NCBI GenBank assembly: GCA_022824465.1
Contig: JAJDZV010000007.1
Span: forward strand, 1 to 64,000
DNA from: Anaerolineae bacterium
GTDB taxonomy: Bacteria > Chloroflexota > Anaerolineae > Aggregatilineales > Phototrophicaceae
Length of the DNA stretch: 64,000 nt
Direction: 5' to 3'
In this document: piece by piece, positions 8,241 through 16,770 of the stretch
Layout of the letters: the number at the start of each line of letters is the position of its first letter
Position numbering within the stretch: the first letter of the stretch is position 1
Made by a program: the position numbers and the translations under genes
Notes under the pieces: generated by a model
What the model was told of the DNA's origin: nothing
Databases searched by the model: none
Seen by the model: the letters and a program-made list of their open reading frames with translations, nothing else

Positions 8241-9992
8241 ATGGTTATGGAAGTTATGGACAAGGATACTTACGTTTCGGTCGCCCGATTAGACGAGCTC
8301 AAACGCAAGGGCAGCATCACGGTGCAGCCAAATGGCAAAACGCTCGTCCTTTTTCTGTATGGCGAGCGAGTTTACGCGCTGGACAATCGCTGCCCGCATA
8401 TGGGCTTCCCGCTGGACAAGGGATCGGTCGAAGAGGGGATTCTAAGTTGCCACTGGCACCACGCGCGCTTCGATCTGGCAAGCGGCGGCGCCTTTGACCT
8501 GTGGGCGGACGATATCGAGAGCTTTCCCGTGGACCTGCGCAACGGCGAGATTTACGTCGACTTGAGCGCCAAAGGCAACAGCGTCAAGCATCAAAGCAAT
8601 CGTCTGCGCGATGGCTTGCAGCACAATCTCAGCCTGGTCGTCGCCAAAGCCGTGATTAACCTGCTCAACCAAAATGTAGCGCCGGCTGAGCCCTTCCGCA
8701 TTGGGCTTGGCTTCGGGACACAGTATCGCGGCATGGATTGGGGACGCGGCTTGACGACGCACGGCTGCACAATGAATCTCATTCCCTACCTGGACGATGC
8801 CGACAAACCCTTGGCGCTCTTTCACGGCTTGGCCGATGTCGCCAGCGATACGTCCGGCATGTCGCCGCGCTTCAATCCGCGCCCCTTGCCGAACGACGAG
8901 ACCGCTATACCGACGCTAAAAGCCTGGTTCCGCCAATTCGTGGAAGTGCGCGACGCCCAGGCCGGCGAACGCGCCATCGTGTCCGCATTGCGCGCCGGCG
9001 CCGATGACAAACAGATCGCCGATATGCTCTTTACCGCCGCGACCGACCATCGCTATCTGGACGCCGGTCATACGCTGGACTTCATCAACAAGGCCTTGGA
9101 ATCGGTCGACTTGGCTGGCTGGAAGCATGCTGAGCTGGCATTCACCAGCGTCGTGCCAAATCTGACTGACGCGCGGCGCATGGAGGAATCCAACGCCTGG
9201 CGCAAGCCAATCGACCTGATACCGATTCTGGAAGCGGCCTTCGAGCAGTTGAACGACGCCCTGGCTGCCGGCGCCGACCGCGAATCCAAAGACGATGTCG
9301 AAGGGCTGATGCCCACTCTGCTCGGCGATGATCCGCAGCTGATCGCAGATCTGCTGCTTCAGCTTTTGCGTGATGGCGTCAAGCCGGTGGACCTGGCTGG
9401 CATCGTCGCGTACGCGGCCGCGCGGCGGATTGCGCACTTCCATACCAGCAATGAATTCGGCGACTGGGATACCGCCCTGCATACTTTCACCTTCGCCAAT
9501 GCCGTGCGCCAAGGCTTGCAGCGCGTGGCTTCGGCCGGTTTGATGCGCGGCATATTTGACGCGGCGATGAGCATCTACCTCGATCGCTTCTTGAACTTGC
9601 CGTCAGTCCGGCTGCCGCAGCCGCAACCTGTGGCTGATCCGGACGCGCTGCTGGATGACTTCGAGACCTTGCTCAACTTGCAGCAACAGGTCAATCCAGC
9701 CGGAACCTTGGCGGCGCAATATCTGGCGAGCGGCGGCGCGCCCGAGAAACTAATGGCGAAAATGGGACATCTGTTGCTGCGTGAAGACCGCAACTTCCAT
9801 ACAATTCAATGTATCGAGGCGGCTTTCAACCAGTTCAACATCATCAGAGCCGAGTCCGAGGAACGGGCGAACCATGTACTGGTGGCGGCGGCGCGCTATC
9901 TGGCCGCCCACGCGCCCACAATGCGCTCGCAACTGCAGACATTCACCATCGCGCGGCGGCTCTCCCACGGCGAGAACTTATTCGAAGCCTGA
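8241..9992 (+). CDS. Rieske [2Fe-2S] protein with a large C-terminal helical domain
   Basis: Residues ~10-110 form a Rieske domain with CPHMGFPL and CHWHHARFDL, supplying the two Cys and two His cluster ligands. The remaining ~470 residues are mostly helical, rich in His (for example HFH, FHTIQ) and contain a FHGLADVASDTSG segment. I do not recognise a named enzyme family. A soluble redox enzyme or electron-transfer partner is the likely type of role. ATG at 8241 is chosen because GGAGG lies 5 bp upstream; an in-frame TTG at 8214 with AAAAGGA upstream is the alternative. There is no transmembrane or signal segment. The neighbours (dnaX, rsgA) give no functional hint. Confidence 0.85.
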   Translation: MVMEVMDKDTYVSVARLDELKRKGSITVQPNGKTLVLFLYGERVYALDNRCPHMGFPLDKGSVEEGILSCHWHHARFDLASGGAFDLWADDIESFPVDLRNGEIYVDLSAKGNSVKHQSNRLRDGLQHNLSLVVAKAVINLLNQNVAPAEPFRIGLGFGTQYRGMDWGRGLTTHGCTMNLIPYLDDADKPLALFHGLADVASDTSGMSPRFNPRPLPNDETAIPTLKAWFRQFVEVRDAQAGERAIVSALRAGADDKQIADMLFTAATDHRYLDAGHTLDFINKALESVDLAGWKHAELAFTSVVPNLTDARRMEESNAWRKPIDLIPILEAAFEQLNDALAAGADRESKDDVEGLMPTLLGDDPQLIADLLLQLLRDGVKPVDLAGIVAYAAARRIAHFHTSNEFGDWDTALHTFTFANAVRQGLQRVASAGLMRGIFDAAMSIYLDRFLNLPSVRLPQPQPVADPDALLDDFETLLNLQQQVNPAGTLAAQYLASGGAPEKLMAKMGHLLLREDRNFHTIQCIEAAFNQFNIIRAESEERANHVLVAAARYLAAHAPTMRSQLQTFTIARRLSHGENLFEA

Positions 9993-10016
9993 GTCGCGCA
10001 AGGCGGCTGTGCGCCG

Positions 10017-10988
10017 CTAGCGATTGTAGATGATATAGGTGTCGCGCAATTCCTCGCGCAGTTCAAGATAGTGGCGGTAGCGCCTGGGGACGATTTCGCC
10101 CTGCTCGACGGCGCGGCGGACTGCGCAATCCGGCTCGTCGGTATGGGTGCAATTGCTAAACTTGCAATCCAGCACGTAGCGCTCAATGTCGACGTAGTAG
10201 GCGTCCAGTTCGTCCGGCTCGATATCCCAAACCGTTAGCGAACGTATCCCGGGCGTATCGGCAAGGTAACCGCCGCGGTCCAGGCGAATCAGGGCGCTGT
10301 CGCGCGTGGTGTGGACGCCTTCTCGCGATTGCTGGCCGACTGATTTCACCTGCCGTCCCAAGCCCGGCTGGATGCGGTTGAGCAAGCTGGTCTTGCCGAC
10401 GCCGGAGGGACCGGTGAATACCGATATGCCATCGCACAGCAGCGCTTTCAAGACTTCAAGGCCGTCGCCTCGCAACGCGCTGGCGCGGATGACGGGATAG
10501 CCAAGCGGCTCATAAGCCTTCAAGAGTTCGTCGATATGCGGCGCATAGGGCAGGTCGATCTTGTTGAGCACGATCAAAAGGTCCTGGATCTGCGACTTTT
10601 CGCCCGCCACCAGAAGCCGGTCAAGCAGCTTGAGATTTGGGGCGGGCTGCGCCGCCGAGACGACGAAGAGCGCGCGATCGGCGTTGGCGATGACGACCTG
10701 CTCGCGTTCCGCTTGCCCCGACCCGCGTTTGCCGCTTGTGCGGACCGCGCGCGAAAGCACGCTCTTGCGCGGCGCAAGCTCCTCGATCACGCCCATGAGC
10801 TCATCGACGCCTTCTTCGCGGCGCAAGCTAATCGTGGCGCGATCGCCAATGGCGGCGATATCGGACGACATGGCTTCCTCTTTAAGTCGACCGCGCAACT
10901 CGCACATGACCGTGGCCCGGTCCTCCGCCTCGACCCAATAGAAGCCGCTCTGTTCTCTGACGATCAAGCCTGTATAGCTTTCGTGCAA
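10017..10988 (-). CDS. rsgA: Small ribosomal subunit biogenesis GTPase RsgA
   Basis: RsgA is a circularly permuted GTPase that helps 30S subunit maturation. The order is an N-terminal OB-fold, G4 LNKID, G1 GPSGVGKTSLLN, a switch region with threonine (GVHTTRD), then G3 DTPGIRS. The C-terminal zinc knuckle is CKFSNCTHTDEPDC. The TTG at 10988 is preferred: GGAGG lies 7 bp upstream, and a TATAAT at 11021-11026 would place the longer ORF-track start (11021) inside the promoter. The product is ~323 residues, a normal length. It appears monocistronic. Confidence 0.94.
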   Translation of the reverse strand: MHESYTGLIVREQSGFYWVEAEDRATVMCELRGRLKEEAMSSDIAAIGDRATISLRREEGVDELMGVIEELAPRKSVLSRAVRTSGKRGSGQAEREQVVIANADRALFVVSAAQPAPNLKLLDRLLVAGEKSQIQDLLIVLNKIDLPYAPHIDELLKAYEPLGYPVIRASALRGDGLEVLKALLCDGISVFTGPSGVGKTSLLNRIQPGLGRQVKSVGQQSREGVHTTRDSALIRLDRGGYLADTPGIRSLTVWDIEPDELDAYYVDIERYVLDCKFSNCTHTDEPDCAVRRAVEQGEIVPRRYRHYLELREELRDTYIIYNR

Positions 10989-11020
10989 TCCTCTGCCTCC
11001 AGATTGCCTGGTCACTCCCA

Positions 11021-11026
11021 ATTATA
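11021..11026 (-). promoter_or_regulatory. -10 box (TATAAT) upstream of rsgA
   Basis: The minus strand reads TATAAT here, 33 bp before the preferred rsgA start. No convincing -35 lies 17-18 bp upstream. The position is useful mainly because it argues against starting rsgA at 11021. Confidence 0.45.
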
Positions 11027-11135
11027 ACGACTGACGTGGCGAGGGCGATAGGAAGTCGGCAAATCAGCCGCGCGCCAGTTATCAATGGGCAAGCCCGGTG
11101 ATTTGGAGTAAACTCGGCGGATGAACGTAGTTCAG

Positions 11136-11141
11136 TATAAT
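11136..11141 (+). promoter_or_regulatory. -10 box (TATAAT) very close to the thioredoxin-like gene
   Basis: A perfect TATAAT ends 12 bp before the GTG at 11154, so transcription would begin about 5 nt before the start codon. The -35 region is poor. If used, it would give an almost leaderless mRNA. Confidence 0.4.
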
Positions 11142-11153
11142 TGAGGCAATGAC

Positions 11154-11948
11154 GTGGACGAAGAGACTGGCGCAACAAAGACTACTTATGCGCGCGGCGG
11201 CAGCCACGACTCAGGTGTGATATTGCATTACGTGGCGATCGCCGTGGTATGTTTCGTCATCGGGCTGATCGTCGGCAGATCCGCGCCCGTACCCTCATCC
11301 GAGCAGGCGCCGGTCGCTTTTGATGAGGCGCAGCTCCGCGCGGTCGTAGCCAGCGTCCTCGAAGAACGCGCGCAAGCCGACGCTGCCGAAGGAGGACCCG
11401 ACAGATTTGCCCTGGTCGATGACGACCCCTATTTGGGCGCCGTCGATGCGCCAATCGTCATCGTCGAATTCAGCGACTTCTTCTGCGGCTACTGCAAGCG
11501 GCATTTCGACCAGACTTTCGCGCCACTGCTGGAAAACTACGGCGGGCATATTCGTTATGTCTACCGGGATTTCGCCCGCTTGACGCAAGAATCAACGCCG
11601 GCCGCCGCCGCCGCTCAATGCGCCTTTGAGCAGGGCAAATTCTGGGAGTTCCACGGCGATTTCTTCTCCAATCAGGATTCGCTGGGCGCGGATTTCTATC
11701 TAGCAACCGCCGAAAAACACGCGCTTGATATGACGCGATTTGCCGAATGCCTGGAAGAAGGGCGCTACGTCAACGAGGTCGAGATTGACGGGCTGGATGG
11801 CCAACTGGCTGGCGTGCGCGGAACGCCGGGCTTCTTCATCAACGGCCAGATACTCAGTGGCGCGCAACCCTACAGCATCTTCGAGCGCATGGTGCAGCGC
11901 GAGCTCGACAAAGCTGGCATCGACTGGCGCGCTGAAGCCGCCGGTTAA
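11154..11948 (+). CDS. Membrane-anchored DsbA-family thiol-disulfide oxidoreductase
   Basis: This 264-residue protein has a short cytoplasmic N-terminus and one transmembrane helix (residues ~23-41, HYVAIAVVCFVIGLIVG). A thioredoxin-fold domain with a helical insertion follows from ~85. The active site is FFCGYCKRHF (Cys111/Cys114), and the cis-Pro loop is GVRGTPGFFING. The architecture fits the DsbA/BdbD/ScsC type that works outside the membrane on secreted proteins. No DsbB/VKOR partner is visible nearby. The GTG start is taken from the ORF; a GAGG lies about 8 bp upstream. Whether it oxidises or isomerises substrates cannot be read from the sequence. Confidence 0.9.
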   Translation: MDEETGATKTTYARGGSHDSGVILHYVAIAVVCFVIGLIVGRSAPVPSSEQAPVAFDEAQLRAVVASVLEERAQADAAEGGPDRFALVDDDPYLGAVDAPIVIVEFSDFFCGYCKRHFDQTFAPLLENYGGHIRYVYRDFARLTQESTPAAAAAQCAFEQGKFWEFHGDFFSNQDSLGADFYLATAEKHALDMTRFAECLEEGRYVNEVEIDGLDGQLAGVRGTPGFFINGQILSGAQPYSIFERMVQRELDKAGIDWRAEAAG

Positions 11949-12055
11949 TGCCGGACAACTGCGAGCTTCACAAGGTCCCTCAATTGCGCGGGACTATGAC
12001 TCGACGTCGCGCGGCACAGCTATGCGGACTGTGACGAACGATCAGACAGCGAAAA

Positions 12056-13375
12056 ATGACCAAGCGCGGAAAGCGACAATCACGCGACAAGCGCAATACG
12101 CAGGCGCAGAGCCGCGGCGATGTCATCGACCTGGAAATTAGCGAATTGGCGCATGGCGGGCGCGGGCTCGGCTGGCATCATGGCAAGCCGGTCTTCGTGC
12201 CCTATACGCTTCCCGGTGAAGCGATTACCGCCGAAATTACCGGCGGGCGCAAGAATGTGACCTTCGCGCGCGGCTTGCGACTCACGACGGCTTCCGGCGA
12301 CCGCGTCGTGCCAAGCTGCCCTCACTTCGGTCCGGGGCAATGCTGGGGTTGCCAGTGGCAGCATATTGACTACCCCGCCCAACTGCTGCTGAAACAAGAC
12401 ATCGTTGCCGACCAGCTTTCTCGCCAGGGCAAGCTGCCCGATAAGCTCATTGATTCCGCCCTGAGGTCCCCGCTGCCGGCGACATCCCTCTGGCAATACA
12501 ATCACACGCTCAGCTTGCTGCGCGATGAGTCCGGTTCCTGGGGCTTGCGGCGTGATGGCGGCGGCATCCAGGCGATCGGCGAATGCCACATTGCTCACCC
12601 AGCGCTGCTTGACCTTCTGGCGCGAATCGACTTCGATTATCACTTTGCCCGCCGCCTGACCTTGCGGCGCGGTACCGACGGGCGCTTGATGCTGATCCTC
12701 GAAGTCAAAGCCGAAAAAGCGCCGGAACTGCGCGCCGATATTCCGCTAAGCGTCAATTTGATCTTGCCCGACCGCGAGCCAGTCAATCTCATCGGCGACG
12801 CGCATAGCCATTTCGACGTTGCCGGACGACGCTTCCGCGTGACCGCCGGCGCGTACATTCGACCAAGCGTCGACGGAATCGAACGGCTGGTCGCCGAAGT
12901 CCAACGGGCGCTGCAATTGCCAGGCGGAGGCAGAGCCCTCGACCTCTATGCGGGCGTCGGCGTCTACAGCGCCATTATCGCCGCCGGCGCCGAGCTTGTA
13001 ACCCTCGTAGAGAGCTATCCGCCCGCGGCCAACGACGCCGATTCGAATCTCAAAGACTTCGACAACATCGATGTGATCGAAGGCGCGGTCGAGACGGTAC
13101 TCGCCGAGCTCGCGGACGCCGACGCGCGCTACGATGCCGCCGTCGTCGATCCGCCGCCGGCCGGCGTAAGTCGGGATGTGATTGACGGACTCGCTCGGCT
13201 GGAGGTAGAGCGGCTGGTTTACGTCAGTGGCGATCCCGCTTCTCTGGCGCGCGACTGCCAGCCCTTGCTCTCGGCAGGTTATCATTTGCGCGCGGTTCAG
13301 CCGATTGATACCGCGCCGCATACTTTCTATATCACTTGCGTCGCGCGTTTCGAGCGTCAGCCGATGAGCGCCTGA
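12056..13375 (+). CDS. TrmA/RlmD-family RNA methyltransferase homolog lacking the catalytic residues
   Basis: The 439-residue protein has the layout of an RNA m5U methyltransferase: a basic N-terminus, a TRAM domain (VIDLEISELAHGGRGLG) and four Cys suited to an Fe-S cluster (Cys88, Cys96, Cys99 and one near 172). A SAM-binding fold follows with DLYAGVGVYS and VVDPPPAG. The family's three catalytic signatures are altered. DPPR is DPPP, the nucleophile Cys of YVSC(D/N)P is Gly392 (YVSGDP), and the HxE base near the C-terminus reads FYITC. By family knowledge it should not methylate uracil C5 in the normal way. It overlaps the convergent aminotransferase by 19 bp. Confidence 0.85.
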   Translation: MTKRGKRQSRDKRNTQAQSRGDVIDLEISELAHGGRGLGWHHGKPVFVPYTLPGEAITAEITGGRKNVTFARGLRLTTASGDRVVPSCPHFGPGQCWGCQWQHIDYPAQLLLKQDIVADQLSRQGKLPDKLIDSALRSPLPATSLWQYNHTLSLLRDESGSWGLRRDGGGIQAIGECHIAHPALLDLLARIDFDYHFARRLTLRRGTDGRLMLILEVKAEKAPELRADIPLSVNLILPDREPVNLIGDAHSHFDVAGRRFRVTAGAYIRPSVDGIERLVAEVQRALQLPGGGRALDLYAGVGVYSAIIAAGAELVTLVESYPPAANDADSNLKDFDNIDVIEGAVETVLAELADADARYDAAVVDPPPAGVSRDVIDGLARLEVERLVYVSGDPASLARDCQPLLSAGYHLRAVQPIDTAPHTFYITCVARFERQPMSA

Positions 13376-14478
13376 AGCGCCTCAATCAGCCGGTCTATAT
13401 CGTCCGGCGAGTTGTAGGCTTGCACCGAAACCCGTACCGCGCAAATGCCCTTGTATTTTCCCAGCGGCACTTCTATGCGATACTCGTCGTAGAGACGCGT
13501 CTTGACTGCCGACGCGTCGCAATCAGGCAGCAAGATCGTCACCATCTGCGCGAACTGATCGCGCGACAGGGGCGGTAGTCCGTACAGACCGCAGAGCCGC
13601 GATTGCGCCTCGGCCGCCAGTCGATGACATCGAGCGCGAACCTGATCCCAATTGTTTTGGCGCTGGTAGTCTATGGCGGTCGGAACCGTCAGATAGGGCG
13701 CGATATCCCGCGTGCCGTCCCATTCGTTGCGCTCGACGAAGCCGCTGCCATCAAGCCAGCCATGCGATATCACCAGCGGCTCGATCAGCCCGTGATGCTC
13801 CGCGCGGACATGCAGAAAACCGGATCCCTTGGGCGCGCAAAGCCACTTATGGAAGTTGCCGCTGTACATATCAGCGTCGATAGCCGCCAGATCGAGGGGC
13901 AATTGCCCGGGCGCATGGGCGCCGTCGATGATCGTCACGATGCCAAGCTCGCGCGCGCGGCGGCAGATTCCGGCGACCGGGAAGATCAACGCGCTTGGCG
14001 ATGTGATGTGGCTGATGACGATGACTTTCGTCCGCTCGCTGGCGTCAGCGAAAAACGCGTCGATGAAAGCCTCATCCGAAGTATAAGGCAACTGCGCCTC
14101 GTGCTTGATGACGCGCGCGCCGGTCTTCATCGCCACGAATTCAAGCAGTCGGTTCACGGCGCCGTATTCGTGCGTGCTGGTCAGGATTTCGTCGCCGGCG
14201 TCCAGGTGAAGAGAGCGCAGCGCCAGATTCACGCCTGTGGTGGCGTTGGTGACGAATACGATATCGTCGGCGCAAACATTGAGGTACTCGGCGACACGAG
14301 CGCGCGCGTCCGCCATGAGCGCGGGCCGCTTCCGCAACAGAAACTCGATCGGCTGCCGTTCAAGCGCCAATTGCCAGGCTTGATATCGCTCGAAGACCGG
14401 CCGCGGGCAAGCGCCGAAAGAACCGTGGTTGAGAAATATGATGTCATCACGGATGAGAAAATCTGCGCGCGTCGGCAT
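13357..14478 (-). CDS. Class V PLP-dependent aminotransferase (isopenicillin N epimerase-like)
   Basis: The 373-residue fold-type I PLP enzyme opens with FLNHGSFGACPRPV, typical of the isopenicillin N epimerase/cysteine desulfurase-like branch. The cofactor region reads VTNATTGVN, the Asp segment TIIDGAHAPGQ, and the Schiff-base lysine is in SGNFHKWLCAPKG (near residue 212). Substrate is unknown; homologs include epimerases, hercynylcysteine lyases and desulfurases. It overlaps the end of the convergent TrmA-like gene and stands alone on its strand, with about 110 bp before prmC. Confidence 0.88.
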   Translation of the reverse strand: MPTRADFLIRDDIIFLNHGSFGACPRPVFERYQAWQLALERQPIEFLLRKRPALMADARARVAEYLNVCADDIVFVTNATTGVNLALRSLHLDAGDEILTSTHEYGAVNRLLEFVAMKTGARVIKHEAQLPYTSDEAFIDAFFADASERTKVIVISHITSPSALIFPVAGICRRARELGIVTIIDGAHAPGQLPLDLAAIDADMYSGNFHKWLCAPKGSGFLHVRAEHHGLIEPLVISHGWLDGSGFVERNEWDGTRDIAPYLTVPTAIDYQRQNNWDQVRARCHRLAAEAQSRLCGLYGLPPLSRDQFAQMVTILLPDCDASAVKTRLYDEYRIEVPLGKYKGICAVRVSVQAYNSPDDIDRLIEALQALIG

Positions 14479-14589
14479 GGCGACCGGTCTTTGGGCTAGA
14501 GATTGGCAATCCGCGCCATTCTAGCGCAGATCCGCTGGCAGCGCCCGATCCCGATCAACTAGATTGGTCACTTCGGATTCGCCGAGCGC

Positions 14590-15471
14590 TCAGCATTGCG
14601 AATCTAGCGAAAAGCGGACGATGCGGTCGAGGCTCGCGTAATCTTGCAAGACGATCGCTTCCAACTGCAGTCTTTCAGCGACGAGCCGCTTGACCGCATC
14701 CCCCTGGTTCGCGCCGATCTCAAGCAAGACATCAGCCCTCGGCGCGCATACAAATTGCAACTGCTCCAACAGCCGGCGGATAAGCGCCAAGCCGTCGGCG
14801 CCGCCATCAAGCGCCAGCCGCGGTTCCCAGTCGCTGACCGCCAGCCCAGGCAAATCATCCGTGGCGATATAGGGCAAGTTCGCCATGAGCAGGTCCAGCT
14901 TGACGCCGCGTTCGATCAAGGGCTGCGCCAGGTCTCCCCGGCTGAAGGCGATATCGGCTCCATGGCGCTTGGCATTGCGGCGCGCCACGTTTAATGCCGC
15001 TTCACTGATGTCGGTGGCGCAGACCTTGCTCCGCGGTCGCTGGCGCGCCAAAGCGATGGCGAGCGCTCCGCTGCCCGTGCCGATATCGGCGACGGCTTTC
15101 GCCTGCCTTGGCTCAACAAGCCGCAGCGCCTCTTCCAGCAGCAGTTCGGTCTCCGGGCGCGGGATAAGCACCGATGGCGTGACCTGAAGCGCAATATCGT
15201 AGAAGCCTCTTTCGCCGAGGATATACGCGACGGGTTCACCAGCGGCGCGGCGCGCAAGCATCGAATCGAACGCGCGCAGCTCCTTCGCCTGTAATTCGTA
15301 TTCGCCATGGGCATATAGAAAAGCCCGCTCCGCCTTTAGCGCCTGTGCCAGCAGCGCTTGCGCGTCGAGATCGGCCGACGCCGACGGCATTAACCTGGAG
15401 CGCGCCCGACGCAGTACTGCGCCGACGGTGGCAGCTTCTTGCCTCGCGGCAGCATCAATGGCGACAGTCAC
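14590..15471 (-). CDS. prmC: Peptide chain release factor N5-glutamine methyltransferase PrmC
   Basis: PrmC methylates the glutamine of the GGQ motif of release factors using SAM. This 293-residue protein has an N-terminal helical domain (residues 1-95, with AYILGERGFY) and a Rossmann domain with DIGTGSGALAIALA. The glutamine-binding motif reads ANLPYIA where most members have NPPY, a one-residue variation. The GTG start overlaps the prfA stop (GTGA), so it is coupled to its own substrate gene. Confidence 0.95.
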   Translation of the reverse strand: MTVAIDAAARQEAATVGAVLRRARSRLMPSASADLDAQALLAQALKAERAFLYAHGEYELQAKELRAFDSMLARRAAGEPVAYILGERGFYDIALQVTPSVLIPRPETELLLEEALRLVEPRQAKAVADIGTGSGALAIALARQRPRSKVCATDISEAALNVARRNAKRHGADIAFSRGDLAQPLIERGVKLDLLMANLPYIATDDLPGLAVSDWEPRLALDGGADGLALIRRLLEQLQFVCAPRADVLLEIGANQGDAVKRLVAERLQLEAIVLQDYASLDRIVRFSLDSQC

Positions 15472-16538
15472 GCCACCCCGCCAACCGCGAGTTGCTCCGC
15501 CTGCTCCTGGGTCGCCAGCTGATCGATAAAGTTATCGAGTTCGCCGTCCATGACCGCCGGCAGATTGAAGCTGCTGTAGCCGATGCGATGATCAGTGACG
15601 CGACCTTGCGGATAGTTATAGGTGCGGATTTTCTCGCTGCGGTCGCCACTGCCGACCTGACCGCGACGCTCGGCATCCCGTTCGGAACGCTGTCGCTCGA
15701 CTTCCGCCTCATACAGACGCGCAATCAAGACCTGCTTGGCGCGCATCTTGTTTTGCAATTGGCTGCGCTCGTCCTGCATCTCGACGACCAAGCCGCTGGG
15801 TTTGTGAATGAGACGCACCGCCGAATCCGTTGTATTTACCGATTGCCCGCCTGCGCCTCGAGAGCGAAAGACCTGAGTCTCGACATCGCTCATATTCAGT
15901 TGCACATCGACTTCGTCCATCTCAGCCAAGACCGCAACCGTCGCCGTGCTGGTATGAATGCGCCCCTGGCTCTCGGTCGTCGGCACTCGCTGAACCCGAT
16001 GCACGCCGCTTTCGTACTTCAAGCGGCTGAATGCGCCATCGCCCTTGATCTCAAAAGTGACGTTCTTGAACACGCTGTTGCCCTGCTCATGGACATCCAA
16101 CAGTTGGACTTTCCAGCGCTTCGATTCGGCATAGCGCATATACAGCCGCATAAGATCGCCGGCGAATATGCCCGCTTCATCGCCGCCGGCGCCAGCCCTT
16201 ATCTCCACGATCACATTCTTGCTGTCTCGCGGATCCTTGGGCAAGAGCAGCAAGCGCAGCGACTCCAGCAGTTCAGCGGCGCTCGCCTCGAGTTGCGCCG
16301 CTTCTTCCTGCGCCATCTCACGCATGTCGGCATCATCAACATTGGCGAGTTCGCGCGCCTCCTCAAGCTCCTGCGACTGCTTTTGATACAGACGATATGC
16401 GTCCACAATCGCTTGCAAGCTGGCGCGTTCCTTCGCCAAGTCCGCCACTCTCTCGAAGTCGGCGGCGATGGCGGGGTCGCCCATCATAGCTTCCAGTTCA
16501 TTGTAGCGGCTTTCAACTTCCGCCAGTTTTTCCAGCAT
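15468..16538 (-). CDS. prfA: Peptide chain release factor 1
   Basis: RF1 ends translation at UAA and UAG. This 356-residue protein has the N-terminal helical domain, the codon-recognition domain with RVPTTESQGRIHTSTATVAV, and the peptidyl-tRNA hydrolysis motif SRGAGGQSVNTT. Length and motif order are standard. The prmC gene follows with a 4-bp overlap. The ATG start at 16538 gives a normal N-terminus (MLEKLAEVESRY). Confidence 0.97.
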   Translation of the reverse strand: MLEKLAEVESRYNELEAMMGDPAIAADFERVADLAKERASLQAIVDAYRLYQKQSQELEEARELANVDDADMREMAQEEAAQLEASAAELLESLRLLLLPKDPRDSKNVIVEIRAGAGGDEAGIFAGDLMRLYMRYAESKRWKVQLLDVHEQGNSVFKNVTFEIKGDGAFSRLKYESGVHRVQRVPTTESQGRIHTSTATVAVLAEMDEVDVQLNMSDVETQVFRSRGAGGQSVNTTDSAVRLIHKPSGLVVEMQDERSQLQNKMRAKQVLIARLYEAEVERQRSERDAERRGQVGSGDRSEKIRTYNYPQGRVTDHRIGYSSFNLPAVMDGELDNFIDQLATQEQAEQLAVGGVA

Positions 16539-16770
16539 GGGCTAACTCAGTTCGTTTCTCAAATGGTTCACATGGTCGGAGGGCGGTCGCCCACGGATCG
16601 GCGCAGACGGACAGATGCTGTGAAAGCGCGGGCAAGCTTGCTAAAATTCGTCCAGCCGCAAGAGCTTGCGACAAATCGGTTTGAGGTACATTGCGCCTAT
16701 TATACTCGGCTGCAACAAGCTGCAAAGGCGGAAGTCAAGCCGCGCGACTCAATGCTGATAAGGCCAACGG

